From: Chara braunii
Lineage: Eukaryota > Streptophyta > Charophyceae > Charales > Characeae
Assembly (NCBI GenBank): GCA_003427395.1
Contig: BFEA01000470.1
Span: 331,342 to 352,273, forward strand
DNA: 20,932 nt
Direction: 5' to 3'
The notes beneath the pieces were generated by a model. It saw only the letters and a program-made list of their open reading frames with translations, was not told where the DNA came from and did not search any database. This document shows, piece after piece, positions 7,226-15,918 of this stretch (positions are counted from its first letter, which is position 1; every line of letters begins with the position of its first letter). The position numbers and the translations under genes were made by a program.

Positions 7226-7322
7226 GTCCCCCGGGACATCCGTTAAAATTGGAAAGACACAGAGAAGATTACCATGGTCCCTGCGCAAGTATGACACACA
7301 TAAATCGAAAAATGGTCCCCTG
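7226..7322 (+). pseudogene. U6: U6 snRNA retropseudogene with poly-A tail, first of two
   Basis: Near full-length plant-type U6: GTCCCCCGGGACATCCG, TTAAAATTGGAAAGACACAG, AGAAGATT, CATGGTCCCTGCGC and AAATCGAAAAATGGTCC. The ACAGAGA box is intact, but the catalytic AGC triad reads ACC. It ends in an A-rich tail (7323-7341) in place of the T-run that stops polymerase III. The copy is bracketed by repeats of a ~21-bp sequence (7198-7218 and 7343-7363), consistent with retroposition. Confidence 0.88.
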
Positions 7323-7362
7323 AAAAAAAAAGAAAAAAAAACTTTCCATACCTTGTGATCCT

Positions 7363-7463
7363 GTCCCTCGGGATATAGTACCACAGGTTAAGACGATTAC
7401 CCTGACCCTGGCCCTGCGCTTTCAAGGATGACACGTGTAGAGATCGAGAAATAGTCCAAATTG
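7363..7463 (+). pseudogene. U6: U6 snRNA retropseudogene with poly-A tail, second of two
   Basis: More diverged U6 copy. It keeps GTCCCTCGGGA, GGCCCTGCGC, AAGGATGACACG and GATCGAGAAATAGTCC, while the central part around the ACAGAGA region is scrambled. It is followed by TTG and 12 A (7464-7475), then another copy of the flanking sequence (7480-7500). No functional promoter is visible. Confidence 0.82.
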
Positions 7464-7500
7464 AAAAAAAAAAAACAGGTTTCCATGCCTTGTATTGTCC

Positions 7501-7918
7501 TCTTTCACGTCTGTTTCATGACTGGAGGGTGGGTTGACTGTGAAATGAAATGAGTTGGATATTTGGAGGGGTAACTTTGCAAGAGTTTCAAATTACGGGA
7601 ACGGCAGGGGAGAGGCACATGCTGCATGGTGAATTGCTGACTCTCTGTGCGGTACAAACGGGCAGAGAGTGTGCAGGCTACCCTCTTCCCCCAAACACAA
7701 CGCACGCTCAATTTGGCTGTACCGGACCCGAAATATAGCCCCCCGCGGACAAGACCCTAAATATAAGCTTGTATTAAGTTGTATACATTCATTATCAGAC
7801 TGAGTTATGATCGGCGGACGACGGCAGCATGGTTAATCGTCCTCTATTATGCTCTGCATGTCCAGGGTCCATCATTATCTTTCCTTGCAGAACTTAGGGA
7901 CCAAGGATCACTTTGCGG
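7501..7918. other. No recognisable feature
   Basis: Unique DNA with several short frames and no domain I recognise. An AT-rich TATA-like patch (CTAAATATAAG, ~7751) lies too far from the PPR start to assign. Confidence 0.4.
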
Positions 7919-8119
7919 AGGTAAAACGGCGGAAATGAAGGGGACCAGGAACCAGGCTCAGGGTCCAGAAGGCTGGACCTGGATCCAAGAATGAGCAAAC
8001 CAGCGGGTAATCTCACCAGCAAAGGTAAAACGGTGGAATGGGACCGGGACCGGGAAGCGGACTCAAGGCCCAGAGGGCTGGACCTGAACTGAACCCACCA
8101 GCTGGTAATCTCAGCAGTG
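7919..8119. repeat. 104-bp tandem duplication upstream of PPR gene
   Basis: Unit 1 starts AGGTAAAACGGCGGAAATGA at 7919 and unit 2 starts AGGTAAAACGGTGGAATGGG at 8023. Both go on through GGCTGGACCTG and GGTAATCTCA. Confidence 0.85.
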
Positions 8120-8183
8120 GCTTCAGATACGGAGCCAAAACTTCTGACTTTCCTTGCCACTGAGGTGGAAGTTCCGTGGACCA

Positions 8184-8246
8184 GAACAAGACCAGGACTG
8201 AACGGAACAAGACCAGGATGGAATTGAACAAGACCGGGTCCTGGGG
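8184..8246. repeat. 21-bp tandem repeat, three units
   Basis: GAACAAGACC recurs at 8184, 8205 and 8226, with the following bases (AGGAYTGAA) also shared. Confidence 0.85.
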
Positions 8247-8599
8247 AGTTACTGCGGCAGAGAGTGTAGTAAGAAAGAAATCTTGGCAGCCTGCAAGCTA
8301 CGCACCAGGTTCGCATGCATTTGAACGGGGTTCTCCTCGGTGTATTGGTCGGACGGAACGTGGAGTGGGACCAAAAGTCAGTGGTCTACAAGACGTGATC
8401 CGGAGACACCAACCGCATCAGCGTGCGAGGTGAACGGCTGGCGGCTGGTTGCTGGTCCGGCAGGCCCGAGGGTCGGAAATTTTTGTAGGCGATGAACGGA
8501 AATCCTAGTGCAAGGCTGCCGCCTTGTACTGGCGGTTTGATGAAAGCTGTTGGTGCTCTCAGCTCTGAGGCTGTCCGCTGGGAACCCTGAAAAGGTAGA
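8247..8599 (+). other. Likely promoter/5' UTR region of the PPR gene
   Basis: Gene-free 353 bases directly before the PPR start. No TATA box or other promoter element is clear enough to mark. Its role as leader or promoter is inferred from position alone. Confidence 0.35.
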
Positions 8600-11500
8600 A
8601 TGGCTGCACTTCTGAATGGAGGTGTGAAATTTCTGCACTGCCCCTCCCTCCGAACTGTCAATTCTGTACAACTCCAGCTCCAAGATATTTTTCACGGGCA
8701 TTCGTGGGGCGTCCCTGTACTGGTTCCCAGTGGATTTGCGCATTGTCACGGAGCTGTCGGAATCCGACCGAGCGGCAAGGTACGCTTTGTGTCTGCGCAA
8801 ACGAGGAGCTCGATCCACCTTCGCAACTTAATCAGCGTGCACTCACAATCAGCATCAAGATGGAGGGTAAAGGAAGGAGGGAAGGTCGACCCAGTTTCGG
8901 AAACGAAGAGTCTGCCAACTGCTTACTTGTTGTCAGGCCAAGAGGCGACCACTGCCTCGGCTGATGCGTGCGACACAAAAGTTATCGTACCAGATGCTGA
9001 TTTGGGGGACAAACCGGTCAGGATTGGTGAAAATTATTTGGAAGGACACTTGCACTTAGGACAGGACATGGAGGACGACAGTGATGACAGGCGAATCGAG
9101 CTGTCGAGCGAGGGCCACGCTCTCGTCCAAACCGCTCTGGCCATGGCAGGCGTATCATACGGTGAATGGATCGTCGTCAAGCGACAGCAAAAGAAACAAA
9201 TGGAAGAAATTTGGGAGGATCAGGACGAGCAGGATGATGATGAGCGCCAGGGGGGTTTCGCGCTCCCACCCAGTAGTAGAACAGGTAGACAGTATGGAGG
9301 TCATCAGACAGTTGAAAGCCGTCAGAGGATTGCAGGTCGTCAGAGCGTTGACCGGCATCAGAGCATTGCGCTTTGGGAGGCTGGAATGCAAGCGGGTGGC
9401 AATGTCGTTGCTGCCGAGAATGTGTCGGATCTGGATGCATATGTTGTTGGGTCCTGGAGAGCGTCAACAAAGGATCAGATTTCATCAAACTCGATCAATC
9501 TTCGAGCGAGCGGTCACCTGAATCTGCCTCTCCCTCTCTCGAGTCTGACATCTCAAGGCGTCGTCGGAACGGCCCTGAAGCAAGCTGCCTCAGAAACTGC
9601 AACGCAGGTTGGTGGTGAGATGGCCCCGGAAAAGGTAGTGGGAGGGCGGCTAAGGAAACGAGGACGTACCGGAGTAACGAATGTTAGAAATGTAAGGACG
9701 CGCGATACCCAAGCCTCGAGGAGACGGATGGAAATCAGCTGGCTGAGGTTGATAATGTCTGTCGGGAACGTTTCTGGTCTTGAGCATGATGCAGAGAGGG
9801 TTGACGTTGTCTCGGAAATCATGAAAATTATGTACGCCTGTGCAAGGGTCCGCGTCAATGCCCGCCATGTCGCCGCCGCTGTGACAGTCTGCATCCGTGC
9901 GAAGGACGTCGTAAGAGGGGAAGAGATCCTTTTGGAAGCCCAGCGTAAGGGAGGTTCAGCTACACCCAATGCGTTTGCTTACGGGGCGCTGATCCATGGG
10001 TACTGCAAGATGGGACAACGGCGAGCTGCTTTTGCTCTGCTCTCACACATGAGAGATGCGGGAGTTGCACCCGATGAATCTATCTTTAACACGCTTCTGG
10101 AGTTTGAAGAATGTCCAGAGGGAGTGGCCATTGTACTGGGAATGATGTCTACGGCTGGGGTAAAACCCACAGAGCGCACATATAGCGCTGCCATTCGCGG
10201 TTGTGGTCGTGCTGGCAGCTTATCCGATGTCCGAGAGCTGTGGGTGAACATGGAAAGGGCTGGAATCAAGGGTACGCTCTTCACATACAACTCCCTCCTG
10301 GATGCTTATGCATGTATGGGAGAGACTGAGCAGTGCTACGACGTCCTTGAGAAGATGAAGATTGTGGCAATCTCTCCTGATCTCCGAAGTTTCAACACGA
10401 TTATGAAGGCACATGCTCACGCCAGTGATGCCGAAGGGGCTCTTGCCCTCTTACAGGGAATGAAAGCGGCGAAGGTTTCGCCTGATATTGTGACATATAA
10501 CATCGCAATGGATGCATGTGTTCGCGGAAGAAAGCTGGATCGTTGTCTGAAGCTTCAGAAGGATGCAGTTGCTGGTGGGTGTGCTCTCGATGCCACAAGT
10601 TTTGCTATAATGCTTCGTGCAGCGGGCCATCTTCGAAACATCCGACCTGTCGAGCGGTTATGGGCCGAGATGAAAGAGCAGAAGATTCGTCCGGATGCAG
10701 TGACCTACAGGTGTGCCATTCATGCCTTCATCCGATGTGGGGAAGGTGGACCTGCTCTTCAGATCTTAGAAGAGATGACATCTCTAGGATTTCCCCCGGC
10801 TCTGCATGTTGCCAATGTTCTCATAAAGAGTGTAGACGCCGCTCTGCTGCGCGAGTGCACTGCCGTTGCATCGAGTGGTCGCTTAGGTGAGTTTCTATCC
10901 AGCATGGCAGCTGCAGGATTATCCGCGACACCTGCGACAGCTGCAAGCATCGTAAAAAAAATTGCAAAATCAAATGGGATTGTGACCAGCATCAACGTTG
11001 CGCAAGAATTCCAGCGTGCGGGAATCAAGGGACTCGGAGATGACGTGTGGGGAGTACTGATCGACATGGTTGCGGCAATGGTAGAAGATGATCCCACCTC
11101 GGCACTCTCGGCAGCAGATAAGCTGCTTGCACTGATGAAGGAAGACGGAAGCGGGCTGAGCCGGAAGCTGTACGAGGCCAGGCTGATGGCTCTGGCAAAG
11201 AGGGGAGATGCAGGGGGGGTGCTGAAGCTTATGGCCGAAATGGACGCGGTCTGCGGACCGCAAACTGATGCTATTTCTGGCCCTGTGGGAAGACTATTGC
11301 TGGACACGATGGACGCTGCTCTCACGCAGGCCATTGCTGGGAAGATCGTCCGTGAGAGCAATGGCGAGGATGGGGACACGGAGGGGGAAGAAGATGTGCT
11401 GCCAACGAGTTTGGTGGACAGCTTGGCTTCGTCAGGAATCGTCGTTAAGCCAGAAGCCATGGCTTTTGTGATACAGAAGATGTTCTCAGATAGTCAAAGT

Positions 11501-12091
11501 GGGGTCGCGAACGGTCAAGCTAGTCAACAAAAGGAAGGAGTAGGTCGAAATGCGCATCGACAGGAAGCTCCGGTTCCTGGTAAGCAGGTGGGTAGGTGTG
11601 AAACCAACAAGAATGCAAGGTCGCCAAGATCGTCCCGTCTGGACAAAGCCTTGGCACTTGTGGATAACATGCCAAAGCTGCTAGGTGTGAAACCAACCAG
11701 TTTTGTTTATGCCTCGCTGATGGAAGTGTGCCTGCGCGAGGGCCAGGGGCAGCGAATCGAGCAACTGTGGGCCCGTATGCGGTCAGAGGGTGTGACCCCT
11801 GACTCCGCAACTTGGGTAGTTCGTGTCAAAGCCCTCCAGAGTGTGCATGGGAAGGTACAGGGAAGGGTGCACACACTTCTTTTGGAGGCTGCTGCGGACG
11901 GTCTTGAACTCGATATCCCTCTGCTTAAGGCATTGATGAGGGCATGCAAGGGAGCAAAAGACAGGGATGGTTGCCGGTTGGTAGCGAAGGCGATGAATGC
12001 GGCAGAGCGCAGGAAGAGCAGGCAGCTGGATATCCTCCTCCGGAGTGCACAAAAAAGCCAGTCGGCAAGCGATGTACCGGGATCTACTTGA
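8600..12091 (+). CDS. P-class pentatricopeptide repeat protein, probably organelle-targeted
   Basis: Intronless frame of 1163 codons. The ATG has a strong context (A at -3, G at +4). Residues 1-90 are rich in Ser, Arg and hydrophobics with very few acids, like a chloroplast or mitochondrial transit peptide. Residues ~150-380 are low-complexity: an acidic stretch (MEDDSDD), a Gln/Asp/Glu segment and a basic stretch near 350-376. From ~423 to 734 run about nine 35-residue PPR motifs with the usual pattern, e.g. AFAYGALIHGYCKMGQRRAA (458-477), FTYNSLLDAYACMGETEQCY (561-580) and VTYNIAMDACVRGRKLDRCL (631-650), several ending PD. After a diverged helical region with an acidic insert (921-932), a further clear motif appears at 1032-1068. 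No E, DYW or SMR domain is seen, so this is P class: such proteins bind single-stranded organelle RNA in processing, stability or translation. The ortholog and RNA target are not identified. Confidence 0.95.
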   Translation: MAALLNGGVKFLHCPSLRTVNSVQLQLQDIFHGHSWGVPVLVPSGFAHCHGAVGIRPSGKVRFVSAQTRSSIHLRNLISVHSQSASRWRVKEGGKVDPVSETKSLPTAYLLSGQEATTASADACDTKVIVPDADLGDKPVRIGENYLEGHLHLGQDMEDDSDDRRIELSSEGHALVQTALAMAGVSYGEWIVVKRQQKKQMEEIWEDQDEQDDDERQGGFALPPSSRTGRQYGGHQTVESRQRIAGRQSVDRHQSIALWEAGMQAGGNVVAAENVSDLDAYVVGSWRASTKDQISSNSINLRASGHLNLPLPLSSLTSQGVVGTALKQAASETATQVGGEMAPEKVVGGRLRKRGRTGVTNVRNVRTRDTQASRRRMEISWLRLIMSVGNVSGLEHDAERVDVVSEIMKIMYACARVRVNARHVAAAVTVCIRAKDVVRGEEILLEAQRKGGSATPNAFAYGALIHGYCKMGQRRAAFALLSHMRDAGVAPDESIFNTLLEFEECPEGVAIVLGMMSTAGVKPTERTYSAAIRGCGRAGSLSDVRELWVNMERAGIKGTLFTYNSLLDAYACMGETEQCYDVLEKMKIVAISPDLRSFNTIMKAHAHASDAEGALALLQGMKAAKVSPDIVTYNIAMDACVRGRKLDRCLKLQKDAVAGGCALDATSFAIMLRAAGHLRNIRPVERLWAEMKEQKIRPDAVTYRCAIHAFIRCGEGGPALQILEEMTSLGFPPALHVANVLIKSVDAALLRECTAVASSGRLGEFLSSMAAAGLSATPATAASIVKKIAKSNGIVTSINVAQEFQRAGIKGLGDDVWGVLIDMVAAMVEDDPTSALSAADKLLALMKEDGSGLSRKLYEARLMALAKRGDAGGVLKLMAEMDAVCGPQTDAISGPVGRLLLDTMDAALTQAIAGKIVRESNGEDGDTEGEEDVLPTSLVDSLASSGIVVKPEAMAFVIQKMFSDSQSGVANGQASQQKEGVGRNAHRQEAPVPGKQVGRCETNKNARSPRSSRLDKALALVDNMPKLLGVKPTSFVYASLMEVCLREGQGQRIEQLWARMRSEGVTPDSATWVVRVKALQSVHGKVQGRVHTLLLEAAADGLELDIPLLKALMRACKGAKDRDGCRLVAKAMNAAERRKSRQLDILLRSAQKSQSASDVPGST
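9300..9371 (+). repeat. In-frame 18-bp minisatellite within PPR gene
   Basis: Four units of 18 bp (9300, 9318, 9336, 9354) share a CRTCAGA core and encode a six-residue repeat of the form HQ/RQ-x-V/I (residues ~235-257). Because 18 is a multiple of three, copy-number change would keep the reading frame. It lies in the low-complexity linker, not in a PPR motif. Confidence 0.85.
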
Positions 12092-12304
12092 ACGGAGCTT
12101 TCCCTGCGAGCCCTCACTCCTTGCTTGGGCGGCGGGCAACGTGAAGCGATTCATGCTTTGGGCGGTGACCTAATCTATCGATCACCCCATCTCGAGGCTG
12201 TCAAAGAAAAGTCACACGGCTTTCTAAGGTGAGAAGATGGGCATTCTCAACCTCTCAGGGCCCAGGCGTCACTGGTGCTCTGCGTGTGCTAAGTTACCGC
12301 GAAC
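12092..12304 (+). other. Region just downstream of PPR gene
   Basis: Presumed 3' UTR and flank. No clear AATAAA signal is found. The short AAAGAAAAG stretch at ~12203 is not convincing. Confidence 0.3.
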
Positions 12305-12389
12305 CTACCGTCTTCACCCAGAACGCCCAGTCATTATGGCTGCATCTGGACTGAAAGGTGCTCCAAGTTCGGGTGGGTGAAGACGGTAG
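12305..12389. other. Stem-loop 1 of a conserved-loop trio
   Basis: Perfect 16-bp stem: CTACCGTCTTCACCCA (12305-12320) with TGGGTGAAGACGGTAG (12374-12389). The enclosed segment holds ATGGCTGCATCTGGACTGAA and AGGTGC, shared with the next two stem-loops. Function is unknown; it could be a structured RNA, a small-RNA precursor or a MITE remnant. Confidence 0.6.
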
Positions 12390-12450
12390 TGAACTTCAGG
12401 GGCAAGTTTTTTTTTGCCTGTCTGAGCAACAGACATAGCACCGGTGCAGC

Positions 12451-12570
12451 CTACCTACCGCCTTTCACTAAATAGAAGAAAGTACGGTCGTCATGGCTGC
12501 ATCTAGACTGAAAGTTGCCCAAATGCAGCTAAAATGGCCGTACTACTTTCTCTTCGGGGGAAGTAGGTAG
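12451..12570. other. Stem-loop 2 of a conserved-loop trio
   Basis: Outer stem CTACCTAC (12451-12458) with GTAGGTAG (12563-12570). A middle bulged stem lies around 12475-12489 with 12537-12555. An inner 7-bp stem, GCTGCAT with ATGCAGC, encloses CTAGACTGAAAGTTGCCCAA. The loop is nearly the same as in units 1 and 3, while the outer stems differ. Confidence 0.6.
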
Positions 12571-12592
12571 TCTACGACCTCAACATCACAAG

Positions 12593-12682
12593 CGACTACC
12601 TGATTTTGCGTTCTTCTGTTGCTGCATCTAGACTGAAAGGTGCCCAAATGCACAGCTAAAACGACCTTACCTCAGACCGTCG
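12593..12682. other. Stem-loop 3 of a conserved-loop trio
   Basis: Loop sequence GCTGCATCTAGACTGAAAGG followed by TGCCCAAATGCACAGCTAAA. Outer pairing is weak: short complementary steps CGAC/GTCG, CTGA/TCAG and CGTT/AACG nest around it. Conservation of the loop is clear; folding of this unit is uncertain. Confidence 0.5.
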
Positions 12683-12970
12683 AGATGAAGTATGGACCCT
12701 TCTTGGTGAAGGTGATCCCCACGCCCCGAATCCACTCTTGCTTTTGTGACAAGACACCATCATCAAAGTCTCACTTACTTTTGCGAATGGCTTGCTTTGC
12801 CCCCCTTCCCCCCCTTCCTTAGTAACTTCAAAAGAGCTGCAGCCCGTACCACCTGCGGCAGCTCCGAAACGGAATTGAATCTCAGAAACTTGTTGACTTC
12901 CCAGGGTCCCAGGGGCAGGCTTAGGATTGTGAAAGTTACAAAGTTCATCTCAAATTTCCACTCATCTCTT
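12683..12970. other. No recognisable feature
   Basis: Unique DNA of 288 bases before the TTTG repeat. ACCTGCGGCAGCTCCGAAAC and CGAAACGGA-type segments recur loosely near 13449, suggesting an old duplication flanking the simple repeats. Confidence 0.35.
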
Positions 12971-13094
12971 TGTTTTGTTTTGTTTGTTTGTTTGTTTTTG
13001 TTTGTTTGTTTGCTTGTTTGTTTGTTTGTTTTTGTTTGTTTGTTTGTTTGTTTTTGTTTGTTTGTTTGTTTGTTTGTTTGTTTGTTTGTTTGTT
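12971..13094. repeat. (TTTG)n microsatellite
   Basis: About 124 bases of TTTG units with regular TTTTTG interruptions. Long Phe/Val/Cys or Asn/Lys/Gln frames through it are artefacts. Confidence 0.95.
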
Positions 13095-13178
13095 AATCCA
13101 CTTGTCTCTTTGTGTGTCGTTATAAATTCTGAATTCAGTGATATATATTTTGTGATGGTACAAGTCGTACGAGGTCAT

Positions 13179-13443
13179 CCCTCCCTCCCTCCCTCCCTCC
13201 CTCCCTCCCTCCCTCGGTTCATCCCATCCCTCGCTCTTTCCCCTCACTCTTGTTTGCCTCCTCTTTCCCTCCCTCCCTTTATGCTCTCCTACCTGCCTCC
13301 CTATATACTTACCTCCCTTCTTGAGTCCCTCCCTCCTGCCTGCTCCCTACCTCATTGCCTCACTGTCACTCTCTCTCCTTGGTTCTCTCCGTCCTTCTTT
13401 CTCTCCCTCCCTCCTTCCCGCTTTGCCTCCTCCTTCCCTTCCA
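13179..13443. repeat. (CCCT)n microsatellite and pyrimidine tract
   Basis: Pure CCCT units at 13179-13215 grade into a decayed C/T-rich tract with CCTCC and CCCT blocks up to about 13443. This is strand-asymmetric polypyrimidine DNA able to form triplex structures. Confidence 0.9.
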
Positions 13444-13952
13444 ATAACTCCGAAACGGACTAAATCAGAAACCGGTCGACTTCACGCTGTTCACAGGTTC
13501 AGGCTTGTGAAGATTTGGAAGTTGTATCAAACTTTGGCACACCTCTTTCTACGGGCGTCTCGCTATTTATAGTAAGTTCGCCAAATTGCTGCACTGCATC
13601 CTGGCCGGCTCGGCATCACCCGGGTCAGCCAGGTACCCTTCGCCCGTGCCAGCCTGGCCAGTGTCAGGCCAGGGACTCTCCTCTCACTCCTCAGCGCCAA
13701 CTGTCATCTATCCGCCCCCTTACCCATGCCCAGGTCTCAAGACGCTGACTTGAGCCATCCCAGCCCGCACTCGACTGCCGCGCCCAAGCTGCAGCATCCC
13801 TCTTGAGCAAACCTCATATCTAGCCCTCTTGAGAACAATCAGATAGAGAGACATGACGGATCACCTCATATCTGGCTGAAAATTTCACATGATCATTGAT
13901 CACTCCTCTGTCCCTCCCTTTCTGCCTGGATCCCTCCCTCTCTCCCTCCATC
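13444..13952. other. No gene seen
   Basis: C-rich unique DNA with short inverted steps such as CTGGCCAGTGTCAGGCCAG near 13653. Nothing that I can assign to a family. Confidence 0.4.
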
Positions 13953-14269
13953 CTTCCCTCCCTGCCCAGATAGGAGGGGCAGATGGGCCAAAACCTGTCA
14001 TGGCGTATGCCTCTGCCCAATCGTGCCTTCCTCTCCCAGCGGACAAAGTCCATAATCCCACCATATTCCGAGTCTGCCTTCATCCCCTCCAGCACGGTCG
14101 ACCCGCGTTTCTTCCCTCCCTGCCCGGATAGGAGGGGCAGATGGGCCAAAACCTGTCATGGCGTATGCCTCTGCCCAATCGTGCCTTCCTCTCTCAGCAC
14201 GCAAAGCCCATAATCCCACCATATTCCTTGTCTGCCTTCATCCCCTCCAGCACGGTCGACCAGCGTTTC
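13953..14269. repeat. 158-bp tandem duplication
   Basis: Units 13953-14110 and 14111-14269 are almost identical. Each runs from CTTCCCTCCCTGCCC through GGGCAGATGGGCCAAAACCT and ATCCCACCATATTCC to GCACGGTCGACC and GCGTTTC. The small number of differences points to a recent event. Confidence 0.92.
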
Positions 14270-14613
14270 GAGTAAACAGGGACATCATCCCCGCCTAGTA
14301 CAACACTGGGCACATTACCGATGTCTCCCCCGGGTTCCGGTCCAGTGGGGTACGCTCCAAAACCCTCGGAGCGGGATCTCAAAGCAACCTCCCCCCCTAG
14401 GCTCCAACCCACCCATCGCCGACAGACTGCCATCGGTCATACACTGACTCGACTGACTCAATCCCTGCAGCGAACAGGATACCGACTGGCGTTCGCCCAA
14501 TATGTCCAAATGCTTCACTCATCTCCGACCCCAACGTCATCAATCTATCATTACGTTGGGCTTTCGGCACATTCTTGGCGTTACCAAGCAATGGAGACAA
14601 CCCTGCCATCTCG
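14270..14613. other. No recognisable feature
   Basis: GC-rich DNA. The open frame 14321-14740 runs across it but has no domain I recognise and reads on through the hairpin cluster, so I do not call it a gene. Confidence 0.4.
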
Positions 14614-14795
14614 CACGTGCGTTTCTGAAACGCACGTGACCTCGCACCCGTGGGTGCGGCAAGCGCGCACAAGTGCAGGGCAACACTTCCTTTCGTGCAA
14701 ACACACAATGATGGTTGTGTATCAAGTCCGCAATGTTTGAATTGCGAGTCCAAATCGTTCGGACTTCATGTCGAGCGCGCCAGACCATGCGGTCT
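14614..14795. repeat. Cluster of adjacent short hairpins
   Basis: Five clear hairpins within 182 bases. 14614-14638: 12-bp arms, 1-nt centre, CACGTGCGTTTC and its complement. 14643-14658: 7-bp arms CGCACCC/GGGTGCG. 14703-14720: ACACAA/TTGTGT. 14729-14746: CGCAAT/ATTGCG. 14782-14795: AGACC/GGTCT. An outer pairing AAGTCCG (14724-14730) with CGGACTT (14760-14766) is also possible. The density is far above chance for mixed DNA; function unknown. Confidence 0.75.
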
Positions 14796-15918
14796 TTGCC
14801 TTTACGCTAGATTCTGTGTTTTTTCTCCTGCTGGGCTGCTCCGCCTTGGCTGTCGTGGGCGAATAAATATAATCATTAATATCGTTTGTTTCTGAAGCTT
14901 TCCACCATGTTTCTTTTGGCGGCGCACTGCGCAGCAAAAATGGCGAATTTCCGGCCCTCCGTCAACCGCAGTTGTTTCTTTTTTTCTTTGTTTCTTTTTT
15001 TTTTTTTTTCACGCCGAATTTTGCACTGAAACTGTCACGTTGGCCAGAGTTTTTTTTTCTTTTTTTTCTTGTTTTTCTATAATGTGTGATATGTATGTGC
15101 TTTCGGTACATCGCGCATTCAGTTTTTACATTTTTGGACTGTCAGAAAAAAAAGGTTTGCATTTCGCTCACATCGTTGTCCTGCCTTCCCACAACAGAAA
15201 CTCATTGCTGTTGTTGTCAACTTTTTATGCCTTGTTCCCAGCTTCCAGCAACCTTCTCGGCCAGGGGAGCTTTTTTTTGCCTTGATGCTTTGAACGGATT
15301 GTGAATCGTCCTTCATATCGGATGTGCACATCGCCGGTTCATCCGCGGATTCAGCGCTGCTATGACGTAGCAATTATACTTCTTGCTCGCTCTCCTGCTG
15401 CAGGCCCGCAGATGCTACATCAGCGAAACGGTGTCCGGCAGTGTATGCATCTCCGTCCCGGGACGGCTCCATGCTGGATGTCTCATCAGTGCTCCGCTGA
15501 GCTGACTGGAAGCCTGGAACTACACGACCTTCTTCGACCGAATGAAACGTAGTCATTGTAGCTGAATAGGAGCCACGTTTTCGTCCAGATATGGCTACAA
15601 GTACCATACTTCCGATTCGGCTGAAGAAGGTTAGGCGAGTGCATCTCTCACTTCCATGCTGCTCATCCCTTGAGAATATCACTTGTCTCTCCAGAACCAG
15701 GCTTCACTTGCGGCGTCTACCGACCACCAGTGGGTGCATCAGCAGGCTTCACACTTGAGAGTTTGCCTCCTGTCACTATGCAATCAGGGTGCATGTCTAT
15801 TTTTCACAGTAACCAAGTGCGATCAGTGCATGCAGTCCTTCACGAGGTTCTGTTGGAACCGGTACCTTTCTCTTTCTGGAAAGGAAGCATATAATGTTGC
15901 TACCTTGGACTCTTCGAC
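14796..15918. other. No gene recognised
   Basis: Contains an AATAAA hexamer at 14862-14867, T-rich tracts at ~14970-15075, and mixed DNA after that. Short frames on both strands lack known motifs. I cannot support an exon. Confidence 0.4.

Larger units (their letters stand above)
7198..7500 (+). repeat. Triplicated ~21-bp site around the two U6 copies
   Basis: Three related copies: TTTCCATACCAGGTGATCCT (from 7198), TTTCCATACCTTGTGATCCT (from 7343) and TTTCCATGCCTTGTATTGTC (from 7480). They lie before, between and after the U6 pseudogenes. They read as target-site duplications from two insertions at one site, or as units of a ~140-bp tandem duplication. Confidence 0.75.

Noticed and set aside
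10759-11460. 233-codon minus-strand frame
   Set aside because: Shadow of the PPR gene on the other strand; Ser/Ala-rich composition follows from antisense reading.
12945-13463. Long frames rich in Cys/Leu/Phe/Val or Asn/Lys/Gln
   Set aside because: They are translations of the TTTG and CCCT microsatellites.
14614-14795. Hairpin cluster as integron attC sites, a CRISPR array or a single-stranded-DNA virus origin
   Set aside because: No repeated direct unit with spacers, no attC core sites, and no conserved nonanucleotide in a loop.
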